Shown: one piece after another, positions 8,825 through 17,109 of the stretch | Numbering within the stretch: the stretch's first letter is position 1 | How the letters are laid out: every line of letters begins with the position of its first letter | Source: Olsenella_L sp051876355 | GTDB taxonomy: Bacteria; Actinomycetota; Coriobacteriia; Coriobacteriales; Atopobiaceae | Direction: 5' to 3' | Assembly: GCA_051876355.1 (NCBI GenBank) | Contig: JBJEHU010000047.1 | Coordinates: forward strand, 1 to 64,000 | DNA: 64,000 bases | The notes under the pieces: model-generated | Seen by the model: the letters and a program-made list of their open reading frames with translations, nothing else | Database searches by the model: none | Told to the model about the DNA's origin: nothing | Translations under genes and position numbers: made by a program

Positions 8825-10243
8825 ATGGCTCTTGATTACGCACAAGCTGCCAAGGAGGCCCTCGAGGCCGTCGGCGGCAAAGACAACATCGTGTCTGCCG
8901 CCCACTGCGCAACGCGTCTCCGTCTTGTCATCGCTGACAACGACAAGATCGACAAGGAGAAGCTCGAGAACGCCGTTGGTGCCAAGGGCAACTTCGAGGC
9001 ATCCGGCCAGCTCCAGATCATCTATGGCACGGGCACGGTCGACAAGGTCTACGACGAGTTCATCAAGCAGTCCGGCGTGAGCGCGGCCTCGAAGGCCGAA
9101 GCCAAGGAAGCGGCAGCCAAGCAGGGCAACGCCTTCCAGCGCGCCATCAAGGTCCTCTCCGACGTCTTCGTGCCGATCATCCCGGCAATCGTCGCTTCCG
9201 GTATGCTCATGGGCGTCATGTCCGCCATCCAGTACATGGGCACGCCTGTCGCAGATGGCGGCGCGGGCTTCTTCGCGCTCGACACCACGACGGTCTGGTG
9301 GCGCATCGCATCGCTGATCAATGCCTGCGCACTCGGCAACCTCCAGATCCTCCTCGGCTTCTCTGCAGCCACGGTCTTCGGCGGCAACCCCTACCTCGGA
9401 GCCTCGCTCGGCGCACTCCTCATCAGCTCCGACTTCATCAATGCCTATAGCGCCTCCACGGCAATCGCGAACGGCACGATGATCACGCTCGATGTCATCC
9501 CCGGCGTCTACTCGATCGACTGGGTCGGCTATCAGGGCCATGTCATCCCCATCCTCGTCGGTGTCTGGATCCTCTGCTTCTTCGAGAAGCGTCTCCACAA
9601 GGTCGTCCCCGAGATGTTCGACCTGTTCGTGACCCCGCTCGTCTCCGTCTCTCTTGCTGCCTACATCACGATCCTCTTCATCGGCCCGATCTTCGTCTGG
9701 CTTGAGAACGCAATCCTCGGCCTGCTCATGTGGCTCCTCTCCGTGCCTCTGGGCATCGGCTACATCGTCATCGGCCTCATCTACTCTCCGTCTGTCGTCA
9801 CCGGCCTGCACCAGATGTACACCGCAATCGATGTCTCCATGCTCGCCCAGTACGGCGTGACCTACTGGCTGCCGATCGCTTCTGCTGCCAACATCTCCCA
9901 GGGCGGTGCCTGCCTCGCTGTCGCTCTGCGCACGAAGTCCGAGAAGACGAAGTCCCTCGCTGTTCCTTCCGGCATCTCCTGCCTCCTCGGTATCACCGAG
10001 CCTGCAATCTTCGGTGTCAACCTGCCTAAGATCAAGCCGTTTGTCTGCGGCATGATCGGCTCTGCATGCGGCGCTCTCTGCTGCTACATCTTCCACCTCG
10101 CAGCATCTGGCACTGGCGTCACGGGCATCTTCGGCATCCTGCTCTGCATCACGCAGCCTGTCCAGTACATCATCATGTTCGCTGTCGCCTTCTGCGTTGC
10201 TTTCGGCCTCACCTCGGCCATCTACAAGGAGGAAGAGGTTTAA
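8825..10243 (+). CDS. scrA: PTS sucrose transporter, fused IIB-IIC subunit
   Basis: A 472-residue phosphotransferase permease that imports sucrose and phosphorylates it. Residues 1-80 are the IIB domain, with phosphocysteine C28 in the SAAHCATRLRL motif. After a short Ala/Lys linker comes the IIC domain with about ten membrane segments and the glucose/sucrose-family motif GITEPAIFGVNL. There is no IIA domain, so a IIA from elsewhere in the genome must donate the phosphate, as in enteric ScrA. The true start is the ATG at 8825, preceded by AGAAGGGA; the frame is open far upstream into scrR. Substrate is assigned from the scrB/scrR context. Confidence 0.9.
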   Translation: MALDYAQAAKEALEAVGGKDNIVSAAHCATRLRLVIADNDKIDKEKLENAVGAKGNFEASGQLQIIYGTGTVDKVYDEFIKQSGVSAASKAEAKEAAAKQGNAFQRAIKVLSDVFVPIIPAIVASGMLMGVMSAIQYMGTPVADGGAGFFALDTTTVWWRIASLINACALGNLQILLGFSAATVFGGNPYLGASLGALLISSDFINAYSASTAIANGTMITLDVIPGVYSIDWVGYQGHVIPILVGVWILCFFEKRLHKVVPEMFDLFVTPLVSVSLAAYITILFIGPIFVWLENAILGLLMWLLSVPLGIGYIVIGLIYSPSVVTGLHQMYTAIDVSMLAQYGVTYWLPIASAANISQGGACLAVALRTKSEKTKSLAVPSGISCLLGITEPAIFGVNLPKIKPFVCGMIGSACGALCCYIFHLAASGTGVTGIFGILLCITQPVQYIIMFAVAFCVAFGLTSAIYKEEEV

Positions 10244-10280
10244 TTCCCCAAGAGGCCTCGCTTCCTGAAACGTACGCATA

Positions 10281-10315
10281 GAAGAGCCGCTGTTCCAGCT
10301 GGGACAGCGGCTCTT
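10281..10315. terminator. Terminator between converging scrA and helicase gene
   Basis: GAAGAGCCGCTGTTCC pairs with GGGACAGCGGCTCTTC to give a stem of about 15 bp, followed by TCT. It lies 38 bases after scrA and 48 bases after the convergent helicase gene, and can work in both directions. Confidence 0.8.
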
Positions 10316-10362
10316 CGTCTGTATCGGGCCATTCTGAAATGCTGACAGTGCCTGAGGGCATG

Positions 10363-13002
10363 CTATTCGGTCTCGAGCAGGTCCTCGATGAAGCCGACCT
10401 TGTAGGTCCTGAAGCGGACCTCTCCCTCTTCCTGCGTGAGATCGAGATCCACATCGGCGAGGATGCCGAAGTCGTGGTCGCCCTCGGTGTCGCTGAAGAT
10501 CTGGTGGACCTGCCAGAGGTGGTCGGACTTCTCCTTCTCCTCCGAGAGCTCGAAGAACTTCGAGGAGTGGGCATCCGCATCGAGGAGGATATCCTCATGC
10601 GCTTCGTGGTAGCTCTCGAGGATGCGCCGCCATACGACCTCGCGGTAGCCGTAGTCGGCATCGAGCGCTCCCAGCGCTTCGGCGTCTCCCGCCTGGGCCA
10701 GGCGTACCCGCTGCCAGAGCGCATTGCGCACGAGCAGCGTGAGGCCGCGCCGGTCGTGGACGATCTCGTCCGGTGCCTGCGGAGCTTCCTCCTCGGGGAG
10801 GGTGCCAGATGCTTCCCACTCGTCGAAGAGGGAGGAGTCGATGGAGCGGACCATGAGGCCAAGCCAGCTGATGATGTCCTTGAGGTAGTCATCGCGCTTG
10901 TCGAGCGGCACGGTGCGGTCAAGCGCACGGTAGGCCTCGGAGAGGTAGCGCAAGAGCGTGCCTTCGGAGCGGGCGATGCTGTAGCGCTGGATGTAGCTCT
11001 TGAAGTCGGAGGCAGATTCGATCATGTCGCGCAGGACGCTCTTCGGCGAGAGCTCGTAGTCGGCAGCCCAGGGGACCTTCTTGCAGTACTCGGCAAAGGC
11101 CTGGGAGAGGAGGTCTTCGAGAGGCTTCGGGTAGGTCACTTCCTGGACGCGCTCCATGCGCTCGTCGTACTCGATGCCGTCGGCCTTCATCTCGGCGATT
11201 GCGTGTGCCCTTGCTTCGCGCTCCTGGGCACGGAGAATCTGGTGCGGGTCTTCGAGCGTCGCCTCGACCATCGAGATGAGGTCCATATCGTAGGTGGGAG
11301 ATTCGGGATCCAGGAGCTCGAGCGCTGCAAGCAGGAACGGCGAGAGCGGCTGGTCGAGTGCAAAGTCGTCCGGCAGGTCGACAAGCGTCGAGTAGGAATC
11401 ATGGCCGTCTTCTGTGGTGCAGGTGATGACACCGGCATCGAGCAGCGTAGCGAAGATCTCGTCTGTGCGCTCGGAGAGCTTCTCCTTCTGCTCTGCTGTC
11501 TGGGCAGAATCTTCGACGAGCTTGTGCATGCGTGCAAGGGCATCTCCGCCCTGCTCTATCTCTGCGAGCACCATGGAGTTCGTGATCCTGAGATGCGGCA
11601 CGAGTGTCTCCGGCTCCGCCTGGATGAGGCGCTGGAACGTCTGCTCGTTCCAGCCGACAAAGCCTTCAGGAGGTGTTTTCGTCTTGATCTTGCGGGCCTT
11701 CTTCGGGTCACCTCCAGCCTTGAGGAGCGCGCGTGCCTTCTCGATATCGTATTCGGTCGCCTCGGCGAGGACGACGCCTTCCGTATCGAAGCCGGAACGT
11801 CCGGCACGGCCTGCAATCTGGTGGAACTCGCGCGCATTGAGCCGGCGCATGCGGCGTCCATCGAATTTCGTGAGCTGTGTCAGGAGCACGGTATGAATCG
11901 GGACATTGATGCCGACACCAAGCGTGTCGGTGCCGCAGATGACAGGAAGCAGACCCTGCTGTGCCAGCTTCTCGACGAGGAGGCGGTATCTCGGGAGCAT
12001 GCCGGCATGGTGGACGCCGACGCCACAGAGCAGAAGCCGCTTCAGCGCCTTGCCGAAGTTCGTCGTGAAGCGGGTGCCCTTGATAGCATCCTTCACGGCA
12101 TCCCTCTGCTCCTTCGTGCTGACGCCGTAGCTTGCAAGCGCCTGGGCGCTCTTGAAGGCAGCATCCTGTGCGAAGTGCACGATGTAGAGCGGCGCATCGC
12201 CGCTCTTGAGGGCAAGCTCGACGGTCGCTTCGAGTGCTGTGTCCACAAACTGGTAGTGCAGAGGCACGGGACGCGGGGCATTCGCGATCACATCGACCGT
12301 GCGTCCCGTGAGGTCCTCGATCTTGTCGTGGATTGCCGTGACATCGCCGAGCGTGGCGCTCATGAGGAGGAAGTGGACGTGGGGGAGGGTGAGCAGCGGC
12401 ACCTGCCAGGCCCAGCCACGGTCGCGGTCGGCATAGAAGTGGAACTCGTCCATCGCGGCATAGCCGATGTCGGCGTCCTCGCCGAAGCGCAATGCATCCT
12501 GCGCGAGGATCTCTGCCGTGCAGCAGACGATCGGCGCCTCAGGGTTGATCACGGTGTCGCCCGTGATCATGCCGACATTGTCCTTCCCGAAGATGTCGAC
12601 CATCTGGAAGAACTTCTCTGATACCAGCGCCTTGATCGGGGCGGTGTAGTAGCTCCGCTCTCCTGCACAGAGTGCCATGAAGCACATGCCAAGCGCTACC
12701 ATGGACTTGCCGGAGCCCGTCGGGGTGCCCAGGATCACATGGTCGCCTGCGGCGATATCGAGAAGTGCCTCCTCCTGATGGGGCCAGAGCTCCATGCCGC
12801 GGGATTCGACCCACCCGAGAAACGTCTCGAGGGATTCATCGGTCGGGATATGGGGGTCTTCTGTGGCCCAGTCTGGTCCGAGCCTGCCGAGAGAGCCAGG
12901 TCCGTTCGGTCCTTCGTCGGCCACTTCGGCCGGAATGTTCATGTCAGACATCAGGGGTGTTGCAGCTCCTTGCATGGAAGTAGATTTGTTCAGCCCTTCC
13001 AT
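10363..13002 (-). CDS. Superfamily 2 Ski2-like DExH helicase with DUF3516 C-terminus
   Basis: A large ATP-dependent RNA/DNA helicase, up to 879 residues. Visible motifs are Walker A LGTPTGSGKSMVA, motif Ia APIKALVSEKF, DExH box AAMDEFHFY, motif III LLMSATLGD and motif VI QIAGRAGRSGFD. The C-terminal 400 residues resemble DUF3516, found in actinobacterial relatives of HelY/Ski2, whose function is unproven; RNA processing is a reasonable guess. The start is uncertain: the longest frame begins at 13002 without a ribosome site, while an ATG at 12951 has AAGGAG 14 bases upstream. The first 40 residues are acidic and poorly structured either way. It lies 35 bases after the Xre regulator gene and may be cotranscribed with it. 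Confidence 0.85.
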   Translation of the reverse strand: MEGLNKSTSMQGAATPLMSDMNIPAEVADEGPNGPGSLGRLGPDWATEDPHIPTDESLETFLGWVESRGMELWPHQEEALLDIAAGDHVILGTPTGSGKSMVALGMCFMALCAGERSYYTAPIKALVSEKFFQMVDIFGKDNVGMITGDTVINPEAPIVCCTAEILAQDALRFGEDADIGYAAMDEFHFYADRDRGWAWQVPLLTLPHVHFLLMSATLGDVTAIHDKIEDLTGRTVDVIANAPRPVPLHYQFVDTALEATVELALKSGDAPLYIVHFAQDAAFKSAQALASYGVSTKEQRDAVKDAIKGTRFTTNFGKALKRLLLCGVGVHHAGMLPRYRLLVEKLAQQGLLPVICGTDTLGVGINVPIHTVLLTQLTKFDGRRMRRLNAREFHQIAGRAGRSGFDTEGVVLAEATEYDIEKARALLKAGGDPKKARKIKTKTPPEGFVGWNEQTFQRLIQAEPETLVPHLRITNSMVLAEIEQGGDALARMHKLVEDSAQTAEQKEKLSERTDEIFATLLDAGVITCTTEDGHDSYSTLVDLPDDFALDQPLSPFLLAALELLDPESPTYDMDLISMVEATLEDPHQILRAQEREARAHAIAEMKADGIEYDERMERVQEVTYPKPLEDLLSQAFAEYCKKVPWAADYELSPKSVLRDMIESASDFKSYIQRYSIARSEGTLLRYLSEAYRALDRTVPLDKRDDYLKDIISWLGLMVRSIDSSLFDEWEASGTLPEEEAPQAPDEIVHDRRGLTLLVRNALWQRVRLAQAGDAEALGALDADYGYREVVWRRILESYHEAHEDILLDADAHSSKFFELSEEKEKSDHLWQVHQIFSDTEGDHDFGILADVDLDLTQEEGEVRFRTYKVGFIEDLLETE

Positions 13003-13037
13003 TCTAAGGGGTCTGGAGTCTGCCGGTGGGGGACAGC

Positions 13038-13442
13038 CTAGTCCTTGTGGCGCTTCTCGAACTTCTGCGGGTGCTTGGCATGGCGGAGAAGGATATTCTT
13101 CACATCCGCCTGCACGACAAGGTCGTTGTCGAGATAGAGGTCGATGATTTCTTCGACCTCAGGTTTCACGACTCTCAGGATGCCCGGGAGATGCCCCTCT
13201 TTGCTGTATCCAAGGATATCGTTCGGTGTGCAGTCCAGCAGTTCGGCAGCTTTCACGAGCTGGCTTGCATTCATATCACGGCGGCCGGCTTCCCAGTGCT
13301 CTACTTCCCCTTTGGTGACACCGATATAGTCCCCGAGCTGCGTTGTGGAGAGGTTGCGAGCCCTCCTGATTTCGCGCAGGTTGTTTGGATGCTTCGCCGG
13401 GGCCTGCTCCTTCTTCTCTTCCTGTGCCCCGTCCTCAGCCAT
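13038..13442 (-). CDS. Xre-family transcriptional regulator
   Basis: A 134-residue protein with a helix-turn-helix domain at about residues 20-80 (NLREIRRARNLSTTQLGDYI, then EVEHWEAGRRDMNASQL), preceded by a charged Lys/Glu segment and followed by a helical tail of unknown role. The ATG at 13442 has AGGAG at good spacing; the frame is open for 33 more codons without support. Two copies of an inverted repeat GCCTACG...CGTAGGC lie 73-128 bases upstream, suggesting autoregulation. The helicase gene follows after 35 bases, so the regulator may control it. The target and signal are not visible in the sequence. Confidence 0.8.
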   Translation of the reverse strand: MAEDGAQEEKKEQAPAKHPNNLREIRRARNLSTTQLGDYIGVTKGEVEHWEAGRRDMNASQLVKAAELLDCTPNDILGYSKEGHLPGILRVVKPEVEEIIDLYLDNDLVVQADVKNILLRHAKHPQKFEKRHKD

Positions 13443-13514
13443 GTCCGCTCCTGCATCGAATCTGGTTATTCCATCACAGAAGACCAGAAATAATGAGCGA
13501 ACGCCAGAAACAAT

Positions 13515-13570
13515 GCCTACGTAGCGTAGGCAAACGCACAAATTTGCTGCAAAGCCTACGCAAAGTAGGC
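13515..13570. promoter_or_regulatory. Paired inverted repeats upstream of the xre gene
   Basis: Two 17-bp dyads, GCCTACGTAGCGTAGGC (13515-13531) and GCCTACGCAAAGTAGGC (13554-13570), are 39 bases apart start to start. The half-site GCCTACG with a 3-base spacer is shared; the first copy is perfect and the second has one mismatch. Tandem dyads before an Xre gene are a common autorepression layout, which is inferred here. Confidence 0.65.
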
Positions 13571-13610
13571 ATTACGGAGCGAATGCCGGCAGGAAGAACG
13601 CTGTGCATGA

Positions 13611-13645
13611 AAGAGCCGCCCCGGACCAGGCGCCCAGAGCGGCTT
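13611..13645 (-). terminator. Terminator after larA
   Basis: On the minus strand AAGCCGCTCTGGG and a partly mismatched GGGGCGGCT pair across a central loop, ending in CTTTC. It lies 25 bases past the larA stop codon. Confidence 0.6.
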
Positions 13646-13669
13646 GGATTCGATACTTCAGATATATAT

Positions 13670-14923
13670 CTAGAGGCGCATGAGCGGGAGCGTCGAGCCT
13701 CCGTGGGGCATGACAAGGATGCGGGGTGCGCGGCCGAGCGTGCGGAACGTCTTCTCGCGTGCGGCATCGAGCGCTTCCTGCGCGGTTGCAAATGGCCTCA
13801 TGAACGCAGCTTCGACCTCGGCATCCGGCATGTCGGAGACAAGATAGATGTCGGCACGTTCCTGGATCTGGGCGACTGCTGCCGCCTTGTGGCCGCCGAG
13901 CACGAACTGCTTCTGGAGGCGCTCCACCACCTCATGCGGCGTCTTCGCTTCGCGCATCCACTGCTCGAATGTCGGCTGGCCAAAGCCTTCCTGGCAAGAT
14001 CCCACAAGCACGATCGTGCCGCCGTCGCGCACCGGGTGCTTCGCGTTGTCGAGGGCTTTCTGGAGCTGGTAGAGGTTGAGGTCCTTCGGGGCCCCTCCCT
14101 GGGAGACGACCACGATGTCTGCCTCCTCATGGAGCTCGCAGCCGTAGAGATCGTCGAGGTGATGGCAGGCATCGCGCTGGGCGCAGACGAAGTCTCCTGC
14201 TGCGGCATAGACGATGTGCCGCTCCTCGTCGAGGACGACGTTCACGATGAAATCGAGGCCGACCATGCGGCAGGCTTCCTCGAGATCGAGCCTCACAGGG
14301 CTCTCCATGTTGCCGGCATGCGCCTTCGGGTCGAGCATGAGGGAATGGTTGGCCTGGATGGCATCGAAGGTGGAGCAGCCGGGCATGATGGCCTTGGCGC
14401 CGCCCGAGTAGCCGGCAAAGTAGTGGTACTCGACATTGCCGAGGCCGACCCTCACATCGGCATCCGCGACCTCTTCGATAATGTCGACAGGAGTGCCGGA
14501 AGAGGTGGCGCCGAAGTGCCTGAAGGACGTGCTGCCGTTCACGACCGCGAGCCTGCTCTTCCAGGGGCCGAGGATGCGGGAGAGCTCGCTCTCGGTCTGG
14601 GGCCTGTGGGAGCCCAGAGCGATTGCGACGAAGACATCCTTGTCTTGAATTCCTGCCTCGTGGAGCTCCTGCATGACGGGAGCGAGGAGCTCGGGCGTGG
14701 GGCAGGGGCGGGTGCAGTCGCTCGCGATGAGGCAGATCTTCTGGCCAGGATGGACAAGCTCCTTGAGACGGGGCGTGCCGACAGGAGAGGCGAGCGCCTC
14801 GGCAACCAGCTTCTCGCCGGGCTTTCCTGCCTCGACGGCCTTTGCATGCATCACCTCGATGAGCTCTGCATCGTCTATCTCTATGGTCTGGCTGCGTGTG
14901 CCGATTCCGAGCTCTGCCCTCAT
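13670..14923 (-). CDS. larA: LarA-family nickel-dependent lactate racemase homologue
   Basis: A 417-residue member of the LarA family, whose founder racemises D/L-lactate with a nickel-pincer cofactor. The family motifs are present: SDCTRPCP, the catalytic histidine in LGSHRPQT, and HYFAGYSGGAKAIMPG with the lysine that holds the cofactor. LarA enzymes need the cofactor made by LarB, LarC and LarE; none of these is encoded in the window. Other family members act on different 2-hydroxyacids, so the substrate is open. GAGGAA lies before the ATG. It is divergent from a HAD phosphatase and followed by a terminator, so it is probably transcribed alone. Confidence 0.85.
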   Translation of the reverse strand: MRAELGIGTRSQTIEIDDAELIEVMHAKAVEAGKPGEKLVAEALASPVGTPRLKELVHPGQKICLIASDCTRPCPTPELLAPVMQELHEAGIQDKDVFVAIALGSHRPQTESELSRILGPWKSRLAVVNGSTSFRHFGATSSGTPVDIIEEVADADVRVGLGNVEYHYFAGYSGGAKAIMPGCSTFDAIQANHSLMLDPKAHAGNMESPVRLDLEEACRMVGLDFIVNVVLDEERHIVYAAAGDFVCAQRDACHHLDDLYGCELHEEADIVVVSQGGAPKDLNLYQLQKALDNAKHPVRDGGTIVLVGSCQEGFGQPTFEQWMREAKTPHEVVERLQKQFVLGGHKAAAVAQIQERADIYLVSDMPDAEVEAAFMRPFATAQEALDAAREKTFRTLGRAPRILVMPHGGSTLPLMRL

Positions 14924-15102
14924 GGATTCCTCGCTCCCTCATTCCTGTTTCGACCAGCATACAGGCTGACTCGCGTGCTGCTGCAGTGGATGCGCTGTGA
15001 GTTTACAGAATGCTTGCCGGGCCCTGCCGGAAGCGGGGTGGCAGGCGCCGCTACAATGCAGGAAGGACCGAGAACAGAAGCTGCCTTCCTAAGGAGCCCT
15101 CC

Positions 15103-15990
15103 GTGATACGCCTTGCCCTCTCAGATATGGACAACACCCTCATCCCCTTCGGGAATCCGCATGTCTCGAAGCGCACGCTCGATGCTATCGCCGATGCACG
15201 GGCGGCGGGCGTCGAGTTCGGGCCTTCCACGGGGCGCGACTACCATGAGCTGCTGCGCTTCTTCCAGGGCGATGCCTCTGCCTTCCAGACAGGGGTCATG
15301 TCGAGCGGCAAGAAGGTCATGGTCGACGGAGAGATCGTCTCGCTTTCCCTCATCGATCACGGTCCGCTTGAACGCATGGCAGAGATGCTCGAAGACGTGC
15401 CCGATGTGTTCTTGGTGGCGTATCCGGCAGATACCGATATCACGAATCCGGTCTGGGTCATAGCAGCTGACCCTGAGCAGGTGCCGACATTCCAGAGGCG
15501 TTTCAAGTTCGAGCCCCATCTGGTGGAGCAGGTGCCCGACGTGCCGCTCATTGCAGCGACGCTTGCGGCCACCTCGGGACGTCCTGCCTGCCGCACGATC
15601 GAGACGAAGCTCCGTCCTGCCTTCCCCGAGTTCGATATCGTCTCGCCGACGCCTGACTGGTACGATATCGTGCCGCACGGCGTGAGCAAGGCATCAGGCC
15701 TCCATATCCTGATGGAGAAGCTTGGCCTCAAGGACGGGGAGGTCGTCGTCTTCGGCGACGCTGCAAACGATGTGCCGGTCTTCCATGAGGTGACGAACTC
15801 CGTTGCCGTCGCGAACGCGACGAAGGAGGTGGCCGCGCTTGCCCGCTACCATATCGGTGCCTGCGCAGATGATGGGGTGGCGGCAGCGCTCGAGGATATC
15901 GCCCGTGCAGCAGAAAGAGGCACCCTCCCCGATTTCATGGTCGAAGAGGATGCCGCACGAGGCGAAGCCTCGGAGGATGGGGCCTTCTAG
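15103..15990 (+). CDS. HAD-superfamily (Cof-type) phosphatase
   Basis: A 295-residue haloacid-dehalogenase phosphatase. The nucleophile motif is ALSDMDNTLI near the N-terminus (usual form DxDGTL, with N replacing G), the conserved serine/threonine is in GPSTGRDY and motif III/IV reads VVVFGDAANDVPVF. The roughly 100-residue insert between them fits a type IIB cap as in the Cof/YbiV group, which act on sugar phosphates, FMN or pyridoxal phosphate; the substrate cannot be told. The GTG at 15103 has AAGGAG six bases upstream, whereas the open frame from 15010 has none. Its stop overlaps the convergent GNAT gene by three bases. Confidence 0.85.
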   Translation: MIRLALSDMDNTLIPFGNPHVSKRTLDAIADARAAGVEFGPSTGRDYHELLRFFQGDASAFQTGVMSSGKKVMVDGEIVSLSLIDHGPLERMAEMLEDVPDVFLVAYPADTDITNPVWVIAADPEQVPTFQRRFKFEPHLVEQVPDVPLIAATLAATSGRPACRTIETKLRPAFPEFDIVSPTPDWYDIVPHGVSKASGLHILMEKLGLKDGEVVVFGDAANDVPVFHEVTNSVAVANATKEVAALARYHIGACADDGVAAALEDIARAAERGTLPDFMVEEDAARGEASEDGAF

Positions 15991-16472
15991 AGGATATGCT
16001 CCATGCCGAGGAGATAGGTCTTGAGGCCCAGGTGCTCGTAGAAGCCTTCGGCCTTCGGGTTGCAGCTCCAGACGTGGAGCGTCACGCGGTAGCAGCCTGC
16101 CTCCTTCGCATAGGCGCAGACGGCCTCCCAGAGAGCCTCTCCCACATGCTGGCCCCGGCAGCGCTCGTTCACGCAGAGGTCGTCGAGGTAGAGCTCGCGA
16201 GCCTGGCGCATGTTCGGCGAGGCCGTGAGGTCCTGGAGCTCGCAGAAGGCGTGTCCCAGAAGCTCATGCGAGCCTTCTGGCCTGCTCTCGTCCACGGCGA
16301 CGAAGATGGGGTGTGCGGGGTCCTGGATGAGCGCCCTGAGCTCGTCTTCCGTGTATTTCCTCGTATTGGGGATGAAGAGGTCGGGACGTCCTTCTGCATG
16401 GACATTGCAGACCTGGATCAGGAGCTCCATGATTCCTTCGATATCTCCTTCGATGGCGCGGCGTATCTGCAT
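15987..16472 (-). CDS. GNAT-family N-acetyltransferase
   Basis: A 161-residue acetyl-CoA-dependent acyltransferase of the GCN5 family. The pattern LYLDDLCVNERCRGQHVGEAL holds strand 4 and the pyrophosphate-binding motif (R/QxxGxG/A form, here RCRGQHVGEAL), followed by CNPKAEGFYEHLGLK, the usual C-terminal strand. The substrate, protein or small molecule, cannot be predicted. TTAGGAGAAG precedes the ATG. It starts ten bases after the stop of the PH-like membrane protein gene, so the two form a minus-strand operon, and it converges on the HAD phosphatase gene with a three-base overlap. Confidence 0.85.
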   Translation of the reverse strand: MQIRRAIEGDIEGIMELLIQVCNVHAEGRPDLFIPNTRKYTEDELRALIQDPAHPIFVAVDESRPEGSHELLGHAFCELQDLTASPNMRQARELYLDDLCVNERCRGQHVGEALWEAVCAYAKEAGCYRVTLHVWSCNPKAEGFYEHLGLKTYLLGMEHIL

Positions 16473-16481
16473 GTGCTTCTC

Positions 16482-16943
16482 CTAACGGTCTGACAGGGCA
16501 ATGAGCTCAGTATGGTCCATTACGCAGTCGACGAAGGCGTCGAAATTCGTGCTCGACTCGTGGAACGTCCTCGGATGCCCTGCGAGCACGAGCTCGAGTG
16601 CATGGGACTTCTTGCGGATATCGTAGGCAATGACATTAGACCAGCTGTAGGAGCGTGTGCGCCTGAGGCAGTTCGTGTAGACGACACCTGCGTCCGAGAC
16701 CTCGAGCCTGCGGTTGAAGTAGTTGAGGACCTGGATCAGGGCCATGACCTCAAAGGCAGCGACGAGGGGGATGCCGATCCAGCGGATCCAGACAAGCCAC
16801 ACGGAGCTTGAGAACAGCGGGAAGAGCAGGAGCCAGATCGTGACAGCACCCGATGCGGCGACGCCTGCTGCCCAGCCGAGATTCGAGCGCACATGCTCGG
16901 TCACGACGACGCTTTCCTCTGCATTCCTGCTGCTGCCTGCCAT
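16482..16943 (-). CDS. Two-helix membrane protein with a PH-like cytoplasmic domain
   Basis: A 153-residue protein of unknown function. After about 25 hydrophilic residues come two closely spaced membrane segments (GVAASGAVTIWLLLFPLF and WIRWIGIPLVAAFEVMALIQ). The C-terminal 70 residues, with RRLEVSDAGVVYTN and SYSWSNVIAYDI, look like the bacterial PH-like fold found after such helix pairs; this is a pattern judgement. I chose the ATG at 16943 with AGGGAG upstream rather than the frame opening at 17012. It heads a two-gene unit with the acetyltransferase and is divergent from the VWA/MoxR operon. Confidence 0.7.
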   Translation of the reverse strand: MAGSSRNAEESVVVTEHVRSNLGWAAGVAASGAVTIWLLLFPLFSSSVWLVWIRWIGIPLVAAFEVMALIQVLNYFNRRLEVSDAGVVYTNCLRRTRSYSWSNVIAYDIRKKSHALELVLAGHPRTFHESSTNFDAFVDCVMDHTELIALSDR

Positions 16944-17109
16944 GCGTGGATGCTCCCTTTCTCTGCCATTCAGCGGACTCTCCTCATGAGGATGCCCGAA
17001 GGCGGGTATCACTATCCAAGGTCTTGGGGAATGGCTACCATTCTACAGAAGGCATCATCTTTGTCGGATGGCATCTGCCGCATCGTGCGGCTTGAAATGG
17101 GGTTGGAAC

